Source: Prevotella sp. (GTDB lineage: Bacteria; Bacteroidota; Bacteroidia; Bacteroidales; Bacteroidaceae). Taken from it: DNA of 64,000 nt. Both the position numbers and the translations under genes were made by a program. The stretch spans positions 1-64,000 of the forward strand of contig JAEEJK010000049.1 in the NCBI GenBank assembly GCA_016281815.1, given 5' to 3'. Under the pieces are notes generated by a model, which searched no databases, was not told the origin of the DNA, and saw only the letters and a list, made by a program, of their open reading frames with translations. How positions within the stretch are numbered: position 1 is the first letter of the stretch; each line of letters opens with the position of its first letter. Below are positions 35,167-43,781 of this stretch, in pieces.

Positions 35167-36564
35167 CTAAATGAATTTGCCGCAGTAAGTGATGCCTACA
35201 TTGATACTCGGCTCATTGTTGTAGGGCTGCTTGTAGAGCGGACTGTCTGAGGCAAGCCCGTTATTGTTGGGCTTCTCAAAGAAACGGTAGGAGTACTCGC
35301 CTTTGATGGTGACCTCCTTCACGGGTGAGTAGTTCAGACCAATGGCAAAACGGTACTTCTTGGTGTACTTGTACATCGACTCGTAGGTGCCGGAGGCCAT
35401 GGTGTCGTAATGCTCGAAACGCCCGAAGAGGAATAGTTGCTCTTTCCCCTGACGCTTCTTGGGTAATTGTGAGAAGATATTGTAACCTGCCTCTATGGCA
35501 TATGCCAAAGCACTGCTGCCGATGTTGGAATAGTGGTGGGGGTTGCCATCCTGATATTTGTGGTGTGTCCAGTTGGCTTGGTTGTAGGCTGAGATCTCAT
35601 CGGCATCGCTGAAATGGGCATAATCCACATTGCCTCGGACTATCCAGTTCCAACGGTTGAGTGAGAAGTCGAGGGCCACGATTCCCAATGCTCCCGTCAC
35701 GTCATCGTATTTGCTGCCGGGAGTGCGGAGAGTGTTGCGGAAAGTGTAGCCGTAATAGCCGCTGAGGCCGATGCGGAGTCCCCTGATGGAGGAATTGTCG
35801 ATGCGGAGAGCGCCGGCGTAGTTGTTGGCGACCTTGAACTCATAGGGACTCGTGGCCCCGTAGTGAACGAAATTCTCGGCGGTGAAACTCTCGGAGTTCA
35901 GACCTGAGAGCAACTGTACCTCATATCGCCAGTCCTTCAGGTGACCCCATAGCGAGAGACCCACCTGATGCCACGTGTTGGGCATGATGGTGGCTTCTCC
36001 CTCCGGACGGTAAACTGTAAAAAATTGGTTGGGCTCGTGACGGGCATTGGAATAGCCTACAGGCACGATGATCTCTCCTGCCTTGATGTTGAACTGGCCG
36101 TTCCAAAATGCTTTGTTGATCCAGAACTGCTCGATGTTCACCTCACCGCCTTTCTCTACCTCTGCCTCATATTCTCCGGCCTCTTCTGCCTCGATCTCTA
36201 CGGCTGTTCCATTGCCGCCGTGCTCAAACTCTATCTCTGAACCCATCGACCAGCCTTTGCCGAAATCGTAGCCGAGGTTCACACAGACGTGGGGCAGGTC
36301 AAAACGCCCGTGGCTCTTGTCGTCAGTATAGTTTTCGGGCTTCTTGTAGCGGTTGAAACTCTGACTGTGGAAGTTCCGGCTCATCACCGCCTCACCATAA
36401 CCGCCTATATGCAGGCGTGACAGCGCCTGGCTCTTTTCTTCTGTTTCCTGGGCCTGTTGGGTGGCTCCTGTAAGGGCATCTATGCCTTTGTCTTCTGATT
36501 CCTGAGCCATCACGCTAAGGCACAGGAGGGGAAGAACTGCTGTGAGCATCAATCTCATTTTCAT
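35167..36564 (-). CDS. Outer-membrane porin-like beta-barrel protein
   Basis: 465 residues from MKMRLMLTAVLPLLCLSVMAQ (signal peptide); the frame continues upstream to 36660 but that part is not signal-like. After a helical linker rich in Glu and Gln, the sequence alternates short aromatic strands typical of OM barrels (RLHIGGYGEAVMSR, GYDFGKGWSMGSEIEFEHGG, RFAIGLNYSPVKEVTIKGEY) and ends in a terminal aromatic strand, NVGITYCGKFI. Similar to OprO/P-like porins. First gene of the imelysin/DHOR/CcsBA operon, so it may admit iron or its chelates. Confidence 0.82.
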   Translation of the reverse strand: MKMRLMLTAVLPLLCLSVMAQESEDKGIDALTGATQQAQETEEKSQALSRLHIGGYGEAVMSRNFHSQSFNRYKKPENYTDDKSHGRFDLPHVCVNLGYDFGKGWSMGSEIEFEHGGNGTAVEIEAEEAGEYEAEVEKGGEVNIEQFWINKAFWNGQFNIKAGEIIVPVGYSNARHEPNQFFTVYRPEGEATIMPNTWHQVGLSLWGHLKDWRYEVQLLSGLNSESFTAENFVHYGATSPYEFKVANNYAGALRIDNSSIRGLRIGLSGYYGYTFRNTLRTPGSKYDDVTGALGIVALDFSLNRWNWIVRGNVDYAHFSDADEISAYNQANWTHHKYQDGNPHHYSNIGSSALAYAIEAGYNIFSQLPKKRQGKEQLFLFGRFEHYDTMASGTYESMYKYTKKYRFAIGLNYSPVKEVTIKGEYSYRFFEKPNNNGLASDSPLYKQPYNNEPSINVGITYCGKFI

Positions 36565-36798
36565 CGTTTGTTCCTGATTTTTTGCGGTGCAAAATAAGCC
36601 CATTTCAACTAATCGGACAATACGCAAAAATCGGTAATTTCGTAAATCCAGCGTTGACAACTCTACTCGGATAATATGAATCGACTACCTTGTTATAGTG
36701 ATGTTTGACAGTGACAGTGATAACATAATGCCTACATTTGGGGATTGTGATAATCCAAGAAAAAGTCGTAACTTTGTGGCGTCATAGAATAAGATGAG
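36565..36798. promoter_or_regulatory. Divergent control region of the iron operon and its regulator
   Basis: Plus side: -7 box TAACTTTG (36769-36776) with TTG about 21 bp upstream; the inverted repeat GGATT-N5-AATCC (36742-36756) covers the -33 area, and TTGTGATAA lies within it. Another pair, GTTAT and ATAAC, is spaced over GTGATGTTTGACAGTGAC just upstream. The minus side has no perfect -7 box (best CAAAATAA at 36590). A regulator bound at the inverted repeat could control both sides. Confidence 0.45.
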
Positions 36799-37752
36799 AT
36801 GAAAAGAATCAAACTATATGAGGCTGATGACAAGATGATCGATCTCATCAGCGACAACTATAGCATGCTGCAGGGACTGGGCGCGTTTGGCATTCGCCTG
36901 GGATTCGGAGACAAGACGGTCAAAGAGGTGTGCCAGGAGCAGAATGTCGATTGTCACAGTTTCCTCACGGTCGTCAACTTCCTGATCAACGGTTATGCGC
37001 CTAAGGAAACTGACGAAAAAATGTCTGTCAGCACATTGCTGGCTTATCTGAGGGCTTCACACCGTTATTTCCTCGACTTCCAGTTGCCGTCTATCCGTAA
37101 AAAACTGGAAGAGTCGCTGAGCCTGGGCGACCAACTTGCTGCTCTCATTTTGCGACTCTATGATGAATATGCCCACGACATCCGGGTGCACATGAAGTAT
37201 GAGGAGAAAACTCTCTTCCCTTATGTGGAGGCCCTCCTCCGGGGAGAGCAAATGTCAAACTACAACGTTGACATCTTCTCAAAGCACCATAGCGACACAA
37301 CGGGTAAGTTCCACGAACTGAAAAGCATCATCATCAAGTATCTTCCTCATGACGGACTTGCCAATAATCAGTTGACGGCTACCTTGTATGACATATACAA
37401 TAATGAGGAATGGCTGTGCAACCATAGCAATGTGGAGGATGTACTGTTTGTTCCCGCCATCCGTCTCTTGGAACAAAAATTGAAGAATGATGACCTCTCT
37501 GCCCGCATCTCAAGCATGATCAACAATGCTGACAGTAAGGAATCCTTGTCTGAGCGCGAGAAAGAAATTATCGTATGCCTCGTCCAGGGGATGTCGAACA
37601 AGGAAATCGCCAACAAACTGTTCATCTCTATCAACACGGTGATTACACACAGGCGTAATATCGTCAGGAAACTGCAGATACACTCTCTTGCAGGACTGAC
37701 CATCTACGCTATAGCCAACAACCTGATAGACAAAAAGTGCTTTAATACATAA
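36799..37752 (+). CDS. Hemerythrin-domain LuxR-type transcriptional regulator
   Basis: 317 residues in three parts. Residues ~10-65 resemble the N-terminal DUF542 module of RIC/YtfE/ScdA iron-centre repair proteins. Residues ~80-230 form a hemerythrin-like four-helix bundle with candidate di-iron ligands His88 (RASHRYF), His131/Glu135 (HMKYEEKTLFP), His163 or 164 (SKHHSD) and His209/Glu213 (HSNVEDVLFVP). Residues ~248-310 are a LuxR/FixJ helix-turn-helix (LSEREKEIIVCLVQGMSNKE, then IANKLFISINTVITHRRNIV). Such a protein could sense O2, NO or iron through the di-iron site and bind DNA. It is transcribed divergently from the porin/imelysin/di-haem peroxidase operon, its most likely target. Confidence 0.85.
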   Translation: MKRIKLYEADDKMIDLISDNYSMLQGLGAFGIRLGFGDKTVKEVCQEQNVDCHSFLTVVNFLINGYAPKETDEKMSVSTLLAYLRASHRYFLDFQLPSIRKKLEESLSLGDQLAALILRLYDEYAHDIRVHMKYEEKTLFPYVEALLRGEQMSNYNVDIFSKHHSDTTGKFHELKSIIIKYLPHDGLANNQLTATLYDIYNNEEWLCNHSNVEDVLFVPAIRLLEQKLKNDDLSARISSMINNADSKESLSEREKEIIVCLVQGMSNKEIANKLFISINTVITHRRNIVRKLQIHSLAGLTIYAIANNLIDKKCFNT

Positions 37753-37799
37753 AGGCTCATCGAGGTTTATTTCGAGGAAATCCTGATGCTCATCCACCC

Positions 37800-38093
37800 T
37801 TAGGTCCAGAATTCTTGTTCACCAGTATCTTCCATGTCCCCATGACAACGGGGACAGGTGCGCTTGTCCCATATCTTGATGTCGGCACTGCCGCAGCGGA
37901 GGCAGAGACGGCCTACCTCACTGCGGAAAGAGGGGGCTACATCGGCGATGATACCGCCAACAACGATGTTCTGTATCGTGTGGCAGTCTGGGCAATACAT
38001 CGCGCTGATCTGTTGGCGGAACAGACCACGGCCCTCGTATACATCGGCTTCATAACCGCATGAGGGACAACGGTATTTCTTCTTCCATGACAT
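37800..38093 (-). CDS. Small zinc-ribbon protein
   Basis: 97 residues with four CxxC pairs (CPSC, CPDC, CLRC, CPRC), enough for two zinc ribbons. No signal peptide. It may be a small nucleic-acid- or protein-binding adaptor; similar proteins are widespread and uncharacterised. It is convergent with the hemerythrin-LuxR gene, 47 bases away. A real gene is supported by the regular Cys spacing and intact frame; the function is unknown. Confidence 0.75.
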   Translation of the reverse strand: MSWKKKYRCPSCGYEADVYEGRGLFRQQISAMYCPDCHTIQNIVVGGIIADVAPSFRSEVGRLCLRCGSADIKIWDKRTCPRCHGDMEDTGEQEFWT

Positions 38094-38152
38094 CTGTTAA
38101 TGACAATCTGCCTTATCCACTGGGAAATGGCTTAACTACTTAACTTCTTTAA

Positions 38153-40681
38153 CTACTTATTAACGACAATAGCGACGATGGCCATGACGTCGGTCACAGT
38201 GATGCGGCTGTCTTCATTGATGTCGGCAGCCACGTGGTCAAACACGTATGGCTCCACCTTGTCTTTGCCCATGATGATGCTGACAGTGGCCATGATGTCG
38301 GCCACGGTGATGCGACCGTCACGGTTCACGTCGCCGGGCAATGGCTTCACATCTCCTGACTTCTGGCAGGAAAATTCCACTACGACGGGCTTGTGGTCGC
38401 CGAGGGGCTTCGCACTGTCTGTCCCATCCACCTCACCATAGATGTAGTCGCGTTCTATCTTGAAACTCTTGGCTGAGAGTTGCAAGGTGTTGTCTGCCTT
38501 GGGATTGAGATAGATGATCTTGTCCACAACCTCGTAATTGGAATAGGCGGTGGGATCGGAGGAGTCAGTGATGTCGTTCATCGATGTTGTGGGGTATTCG
38601 TTGTTGCGGCAAAGTTCCACCCAGACATCAGAGATGTTGTACTGGGGTAGTTGGTCGAAGAAACGGCCTTTGATGTCCTCACGTGTCCAGCGGCTGTTGG
38701 TGTCGCCGATTATAAGTTTGGGACGGCTGCTGTCGCCTTTTCTGATAGAGTCTGCCAACTGCTCCCATTGGGCCTCACGAGAGGCAACGGATTTGTCACC
38801 GGCATCCATGTGGAGTACATACACGTCAATGACCATGCCGTCGGCCGGAGTCATCTCATAATGACGGAAACCTTTCTTCACATATTGATTGCCTTCGTCT
38901 GGGGTGGTCGTTTCCCATCGTGTCCAACTCTCGGAATCGCTGTCCACCAACCCTTTCTTCCAAATGAGATTGAGTCCGTCGGTATCGAAGGGGATGCTGA
39001 GGTCTCCAATACTGAGGGTGGCGCGAACGGTACCGCTGGCATAGGTACCTTCCAAGGCATTCATGAGCGAACCGTGGTAGTTGAAATCTTCACTCACGCC
39101 GATGATGTCATAGCCTTTCGTGGAGAGATACTTGCTGATGAGTTTCGTGCCGTTGCTGCCGGGACCGTCTGCATTGACCTCGATAAATCCAAGTATTTTC
39201 TGGGGCAGACCGTCTACATTGAGGGCGGTGGCGGTGAAGGTGGCTGCTTCCATCTCGCGGTCTGTGGTGATGCTCAGCGTGGCATCACTGCGGGTGGTCT
39301 TGAAATACACGCGACCTGTCGTGAAGGTCAGTTTCTTTTCGGCGGGTTGGGTGCTGATGTCGCTGGCCATGGCAAAGCCGTCGCTGCTCCACACCATGTC
39401 GGTGAGGTTGCCTTTGAGGCGGTATTGGGTGGGATAACTCACTTCGTAATAATACCATTCCCCGGGCTTGAGCAGGGTCGTGTCGTCATTGGGCAGGGGC
39501 AGGGCCATGCCATCCAAAAAGACTCCCTGGCACACCAGCCGCACGTTGTCCAACTTGAAGAAGGTTTGTTGCTCTCCTTCATGGCCTTCGTTCCACCACT
39601 GGGCGGTGCTGCCTGCACTGATGGTGAGTTGGTCATCGCCGGTGATGGTAAGCGGTATGCTCACCGGGATGCCGGTGGCGTCATTGATGCCGGTCTTGGT
39701 CACCGAACTGAAGTTGCCTGAAAAAGTCACCTCGCGGCCTTCCCAGGTAGCGACGACGGCCGACAACTCATAGCGCCCGCTGGGCACATGCTCCACGGTC
39801 TGGGTGACTCCCAATGAAGATGCCCACCACTGGTAGGCATTGAACAGATAGCCGCCTTCCTTGTCGGTCATGCCATAGTCACGGGTATTGAATTCATTGT
39901 CATCGGTTACGTTGGGGATACGGGTCCAGCCGGTCACGTCGCCCGTCTCAAAGGAGGGGTTGACAATGAGCCATGTGGCATCGATGGGTTGGGATGCCGT
40001 GGCGGTGAAGAGTTGCTGCCGCTTCGCTTCGGCATAAAGTGTCTCATAAACGTCCTTGGCAATGCGGAAAAGACGGTAGTGCCCGGCTTCATCGCCTGTT
40101 GTGTTCTTGCGGTTGAGTGCGATGGCTTCGCCTTCCTTGACTTCGTTGTTCCAGGGACCGAGGTAACCTGAATACCAGGCTCCTCCTGCAATGGGATACT
40201 TGCCGCTCTCAAACAGCCAGTAACCGTCTTGGAAGGTGGGGGAGAGATGGCTCCATTCGTCAAGACTCTTGTCGGTAAATGTGTTCACGTACATGAAGCC
40301 TGCCTCGTTGTGCGTCTGAAACAGGTCGGCACTGTAGACAATGTTGCGAAGACCGATTTGGGTGCCGTCATTCTCAATGGTGAAAAAGTGGGAGCGTTCC
40401 AATATGGGGTCGCTCTCTGCAGAGACATAGCGCAGCGCCTTGGAGTCAGCACTGGCCCATCCGGGCTTGTCTTCATAGGCTCCCACGCCTACAATCAGCC
40501 CGTTGTCCTCGGCAGAGGTCAGGATATAGTAATAGCCATTGCTGGAGAAAAGTTCTTCGGCTTGGCTCACCTCAGCAAATCCTCTTTCTGATGTCAGATA
40601 GGTGAGATAGTCTGATGCCCCGGAGGGTAGGATACCTATCAGGACGAATAATGCGGTGGCGATGAGACGGAGTGTTTTCAT
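38153..40681 (-). CDS. Secreted endonuclease/exonuclease/phosphatase family protein with dockerin-like repeats
   Basis: 842 residues with signal peptide (MKTLRLIATALFVLIGILPSGASD). The N-terminal half contains lectin-like beta-sandwich regions (e.g. NPSFETGDVTGWTRIP, a CBM-type opening). From about residue 490 an EEP-fold hydrolase begins: GFIEVNADGPGSNGTKLIS, DIIGVSEDFNYHG, VYVLHMDAGDK, LIIGDTNSRW, GDHKPVVVEF. These blocks recall DNase I/sphingomyelinase-type active sites (E...D-N...D-H). The C terminus has a dockerin-like pair (GDVNRDGRITVADIM, ADINEDSRITVTDVM). The substrate could be a nucleic acid or a phospholipid. It has a consensus promoter of its own. Confidence 0.83.
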   Translation of the reverse strand: MKTLRLIATALFVLIGILPSGASDYLTYLTSERGFAEVSQAEELFSSNGYYYILTSAEDNGLIVGVGAYEDKPGWASADSKALRYVSAESDPILERSHFFTIENDGTQIGLRNIVYSADLFQTHNEAGFMYVNTFTDKSLDEWSHLSPTFQDGYWLFESGKYPIAGGAWYSGYLGPWNNEVKEGEAIALNRKNTTGDEAGHYRLFRIAKDVYETLYAEAKRQQLFTATASQPIDATWLIVNPSFETGDVTGWTRIPNVTDDNEFNTRDYGMTDKEGGYLFNAYQWWASSLGVTQTVEHVPSGRYELSAVVATWEGREVTFSGNFSSVTKTGINDATGIPVSIPLTITGDDQLTISAGSTAQWWNEGHEGEQQTFFKLDNVRLVCQGVFLDGMALPLPNDDTTLLKPGEWYYYEVSYPTQYRLKGNLTDMVWSSDGFAMASDISTQPAEKKLTFTTGRVYFKTTRSDATLSITTDREMEAATFTATALNVDGLPQKILGFIEVNADGPGSNGTKLISKYLSTKGYDIIGVSEDFNYHGSLMNALEGTYASGTVRATLSIGDLSIPFDTDGLNLIWKKGLVDSDSESWTRWETTTPDEGNQYVKKGFRHYEMTPADGMVIDVYVLHMDAGDKSVASREAQWEQLADSIRKGDSSRPKLIIGDTNSRWTREDIKGRFFDQLPQYNISDVWVELCRNNEYPTTSMNDITDSSDPTAYSNYEVVDKIIYLNPKADNTLQLSAKSFKIERDYIYGEVDGTDSAKPLGDHKPVVVEFSCQKSGDVKPLPGDVNRDGRITVADIMATVSIIMGKDKVEPYVFDHVAADINEDSRITVTDVMAIVAIVVNK

Positions 40682-40728
40682 ATAATTGATGGTTGGCAGT
40701 TTAGTTTTTCAAATCATGGGATACGGAG

Positions 40729-40759
40729 CAAAGATAGCAAATGATTGGTATACTGCAAA
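40729..40759 (-). promoter_or_regulatory. Consensus promoter of the EEP-dockerin gene
   Basis: Minus strand: TTTG (40756-40759), exactly 19 bp, then TATCTTTG (40729-40736). Full match to the Bacteroidetes consensus, 48 bp upstream of the start. Confidence 0.65.
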
Positions 40760-40809
40760 ACAAATGATGATTTTTTCTCTTTTTAGCATGCCGTGTCATT
40801 TCTTTTTGT

Positions 40810-40817
40810 TAACTTTG
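40810..40817 (+). promoter_or_regulatory. -7 box of the nucleoside kinase gene
   Basis: TAACTTTG matches TAnnTTTG, 25 bp before the start codon. No clear -33 TTTG at 19 bp. Confidence 0.5.
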
Positions 40818-40842
40818 TGGCACCAAAACAATTTATCGCTCC

Positions 40843-42522
40843 ATGTTACAGATTCGATGCAAGAATATCAACGTCACGAAGAGTTTCCCGGAAGGTACTT
40901 CGTTGCTTGAGGTTTATCACGCTTTCGCCGATGAGATCAAACTCCCGTTCCCACTCGTGGCGGCAAAGGTGAACAATACGTCACAGGGACTGAAATTCAG
41001 GTTGTTCCAAAACCGTGACGTGGAGTTCCTCGATGCAAGGGAGGGGGCTGGCCTCAGGGTCTATGTACGCTCACTTTGCTTTGTCTTGTATAAGGCGACA
41101 AGCGACCTCTTCCCCGGAAGCAAACTCTTTATTGAGCATTCCTTGTCAGGTGGGTATTACTGCAACTTCAAGAAAAAAGGCAATGACCAACTGACTGAGC
41201 AGGATGTGGAAAGAATCTGTGAGCGAATGAGGGAGATCATCAGCCTGGATATTCCTTTCAGAAGAACGGAGGCTACCACAGAAGAGGCCATCAGGGTTTT
41301 CAAGGAAAGGGGATTTGCTGATAAGGTGAAACTGCTGGAAACAAGCGGTCAGATTTACAGCGACTATTATATGCTGGGCGATACAGCGGATTATTACTAC
41401 GGACCGCTGGTTCCCTCTGCCGGTTATTTGAAGGTATGGGGACTGGAACTCCTCAATGATGGAATGTTGCTGAGGGTGCCCGACGGACGCAACCCTCTTC
41501 AACTGGCTGAAAAAAGGGAGATGCCTCACACCTTCGAGATGTTTTCCGAGAAGGTGCGGTGGGATATCATCATGCGACTTTCAAATGCGGGGGATGTCAA
41601 CAAAGCAATCCTGAAAGGACATGCCTCTGAACTGATCCAGGTGAGCGAGGCATTGCAGGAGAAGAAAATTGTACAGATTGCGGAGGAAATCGACCGGCGG
41701 TTCAGAAAGGAGAAAGACCCGGTGAGAATCGTACTCATTACCGGACCTTCCAGTTCGGGTAAGACCACATTCACCAAACGACTGTCGGTGCAGTTGCTCG
41801 CTTGCGGACTGAGACCCATCTCTTTCTCAACAGATGACTATTTTGTCAACCGTGTCGACACACCTTTGCTGCCCAACGGACAATATGATTTCGACAACAT
41901 CAAGGCGGTGGACTGTGCTCTCCTCGAGGACCATCTCGACAAGTTGATGAAAGGGGAGAGGGTGGAGGTGCCGGAATACAACTTCGTCACAGGAATGCGT
42001 GAGTATAATGGCAAAAAACTGAAACTGCAGGGCGACAATGTGCTCATCATCGAGGGTATCCACGCACTGAATCCATTGCTCACGGAGAACATCCCAAGAA
42101 CGGCGAGTTTCAAGATTTTCGTCTCGGCACTCACAAGCGTGTCTCTCGATGACCATAACTGGATTCCCACAAGGGACAACCGTCTGCTGAGGAGAATCAT
42201 CCGTGACTACAACAAGGGGGCTTACTCGGCCAGGGAGACCATCAGCATGTGGCCCAATGTCTGCGAGGCGGAGGAAAAATGGATACTGCCTTTCCAGGAG
42301 TCCGCTGACGTGATGTTCAACTCCGCTCTCAACATCGAGTTTGCTGTGCTGAGGACGAATGCGGAAATCATCCTCTCTACCATTCCCAAAAATTGCCCGG
42401 AGTATGCAGAGGCGCACAGACTGCTGAAATTCATACATTATTTCCTGCCTGTCAGCGATAAAGAAATTCCGCCGACAAGCATCATGCGTGAGTTCGTCGG
42501 CGGATCTAGTTTCAAATACTAG
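40843..42522 (+). CDS. Nucleoside (uridine-type) kinase with TGS and threonyl-tRNA-synthetase-like domains
   Basis: 559 residues. The N terminus (1-~65) is a TGS-like beta-grasp domain (FPEGTSLLEVYHAFADEIK). Residues ~70-250 resemble the second additional domain of threonyl-/alanyl-tRNA synthetases. From ~285 a phosphoribulokinase/uridine kinase fold follows: P-loop ITGPSSSGKTTFTKRL, substrate loop FSTDDYFVNR, and VLIIEGIHALNP. This three-part layout is standard for Bacteroidetes proteins annotated as nucleoside kinase. It probably phosphorylates uridine/cytidine or a related nucleoside in the cytoplasm; what the tRNA-synthetase-like part does is unknown. Confidence 0.87.
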   Translation: MLQIRCKNINVTKSFPEGTSLLEVYHAFADEIKLPFPLVAAKVNNTSQGLKFRLFQNRDVEFLDAREGAGLRVYVRSLCFVLYKATSDLFPGSKLFIEHSLSGGYYCNFKKKGNDQLTEQDVERICERMREIISLDIPFRRTEATTEEAIRVFKERGFADKVKLLETSGQIYSDYYMLGDTADYYYGPLVPSAGYLKVWGLELLNDGMLLRVPDGRNPLQLAEKREMPHTFEMFSEKVRWDIIMRLSNAGDVNKAILKGHASELIQVSEALQEKKIVQIAEEIDRRFRKEKDPVRIVLITGPSSSGKTTFTKRLSVQLLACGLRPISFSTDDYFVNRVDTPLLPNGQYDFDNIKAVDCALLEDHLDKLMKGERVEVPEYNFVTGMREYNGKKLKLQGDNVLIIEGIHALNPLLTENIPRTASFKIFVSALTSVSLDDHNWIPTRDNRLLRRIIRDYNKGAYSARETISMWPNVCEAEEKWILPFQESADVMFNSALNIEFAVLRTNAEIILSTIPKNCPEYAEAHRLLKFIHYFLPVSDKEIPPTSIMREFVGGSSFKY

Positions 42523-42554
42523 GTAGAATCAATTAGCGGAGATGTATAGTTGAG

Positions 42555-43010
42555 TTAGTTGTTGGCAAGGGCAAGAGATTTGTTGGGCAAAATCTGGTAG
42601 GTTACCTTGTTGATGGCTTGGCCATATTGACGCTTGCCGTCGTTCCATTTGCGTGTCTCTACGGTGAAACTGTCGGCGGTGTAGTTGTAGTCGAGGCGGC
42701 TGTCGGTTTGCCACTTTTTGGATACATTGTCCCAGCGAAGTTTGGTGCGTGACAGCAAACGGTCGGCGGAGTCGTATTCATATTGGTACTGGATACTGGG
42801 CCTTAGTTCGGTGCCGTTGTCTCCTACCTTGCGATACACATACTGGGTGGTGATGCGGCCGTCGGACATCTCTACATTGTAGCAGAACTCACTGTTTTCA
42901 TTCTGGGCGGCATTCTGATAATTCTCAAGAATGCTGTTGGCGGTGATGACTTGGGCATTGGCGATGAGGGTCATCATGCTGATAATGAGGAGGTGGATGA
43001 ATCTTTTCAT
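42555..43010 (-). CDS. DUF3836 family secreted protein
   Basis: 151 residues with signal peptide (MKRFIHLLIISMMTLIANAQ). The mature protein contains short strands of the form YQYEYDSADRLLSRTKLRWD and WNDGKRQYGQAINKVTY, typical of DUF3836, a family seen mainly in Prevotella and Bacteroides that resembles YD-repeat-like beta sheets. The function is unknown. It is convergent with the kinase gene, 32 bases apart, and is probably a single-gene unit. Confidence 0.75.
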   Translation of the reverse strand: MKRFIHLLIISMMTLIANAQVITANSILENYQNAAQNENSEFCYNVEMSDGRITTQYVYRKVGDNGTELRPSIQYQYEYDSADRLLSRTKLRWDNVSKKWQTDSRLDYNYTADSFTVETRKWNDGKRQYGQAINKVTYQILPNKSLALANN

Positions 43011-43116
43011 TGTCTTGTTTTTTTAATTGTTAATGTTGATTGAATTGTTTCTGCACTTTAGTCGATGGATACCTGCAAAAAACTACAAGAAAAAGACACA
43101 TTTCTTCTTTTTTTTG

Positions 43117-43124
43117 TAAATTTG
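43117..43124 (+). promoter_or_regulatory. -7 box upstream of the acetyltransferase-GH125 pair
   Basis: TAAATTTG fits TAnnTTTG, about 80 bp before the acetyltransferase start; no exact -33 element. Confidence 0.4.
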
Positions 43125-43205
43125 CAAAATCATCATCTATGACACATTATTATAATAATAACTGTAGGATATTCCCAAAATCCTTTTTTCCTAAACTCCC
43201 AAACA

Positions 43206-43781
43206 ATGACTGAAAAAGAGAAAATGCTGGCGGGGGAAATCTACTCTGCCGTCGATCCCGAACTTCTGAGAGAACTGAATGAGGTGAAGGAGGTCATTTA
43301 TGAATACAACAGCCTGAGGCCTTCTGAACATGAGAAACGGCTGGAGATACTCAAGTCTCTCCTCGGACATATCGGTGATGACGCGATTATTATCAACCAA
43401 CCGTTTTATTGTGACTATGGCAAGCAGATCAGGGTGGGAAAAAGATTTTTTGCCAATTTCTCCTTCACTGTACTCGACGAGGCTAACGTCACCATCGGCG
43501 ATGACTGCTTCATCGGTCCAAATGTGAGCATCTATACGGCTTGTCACAGCACCGACCCCGTGGAGAGAAACTCGAGGAAAGAGTGGGCGTTGCCGGTCGC
43601 TGTCGGCAACAATGTGTGGATAGGAGGTGCGGTGACCATTTTGCCGGGTGTGACGATTGGTGACAACGTGACCATCGGGGCGGGGTCAGTGGTGGTCAGG
43701 GACATTCCATCCAACTGCGTGGCGGTGGGGAACCCTTGTAAGGTGGTCAGAAAACTTGATAATTTAAACAACGAAATATGA
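43206..43781 (+). CDS. Maltose/galactoside O-acetyltransferase family protein
   Basis: 191 residues: N-terminal Mac domain (EKMLAGEIYSAVDPELLREL), then the left-handed beta-helix hexapeptide repeats (NVTIGDDCFIGPNVSIYTACH, GAVTILPGVTIGDNVTIGAG, VVVRDIPSNCVAVGNP). The catalytic His is in YTACHSTD. Such enzymes transfer acetyl from acetyl-CoA to a sugar hydroxyl in the cytoplasm. Its stop overlaps the GH125 start as ATGA, so the two are co-translated, which hints at a sugar released by the mannosidase as substrate. Confidence 0.9.
   Translation: MTEKEKMLAGEIYSAVDPELLRELNEVKEVIYEYNSLRPSEHEKRLEILKSLLGHIGDDAIIINQPFYCDYGKQIRVGKRFFANFSFTVLDEANVTIGDDCFIGPNVSIYTACHSTDPVERNSRKEWALPVAVGNNVWIGGAVTILPGVTIGDNVTIGAGSVVVRDIPSNCVAVGNPCKVVRKLDNLNNEI

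Noticed and set aside
38651..39721. 356-codon plus-strand open frame
   Set aside because: Antisense of the EEP-dockerin gene; composition artefact.
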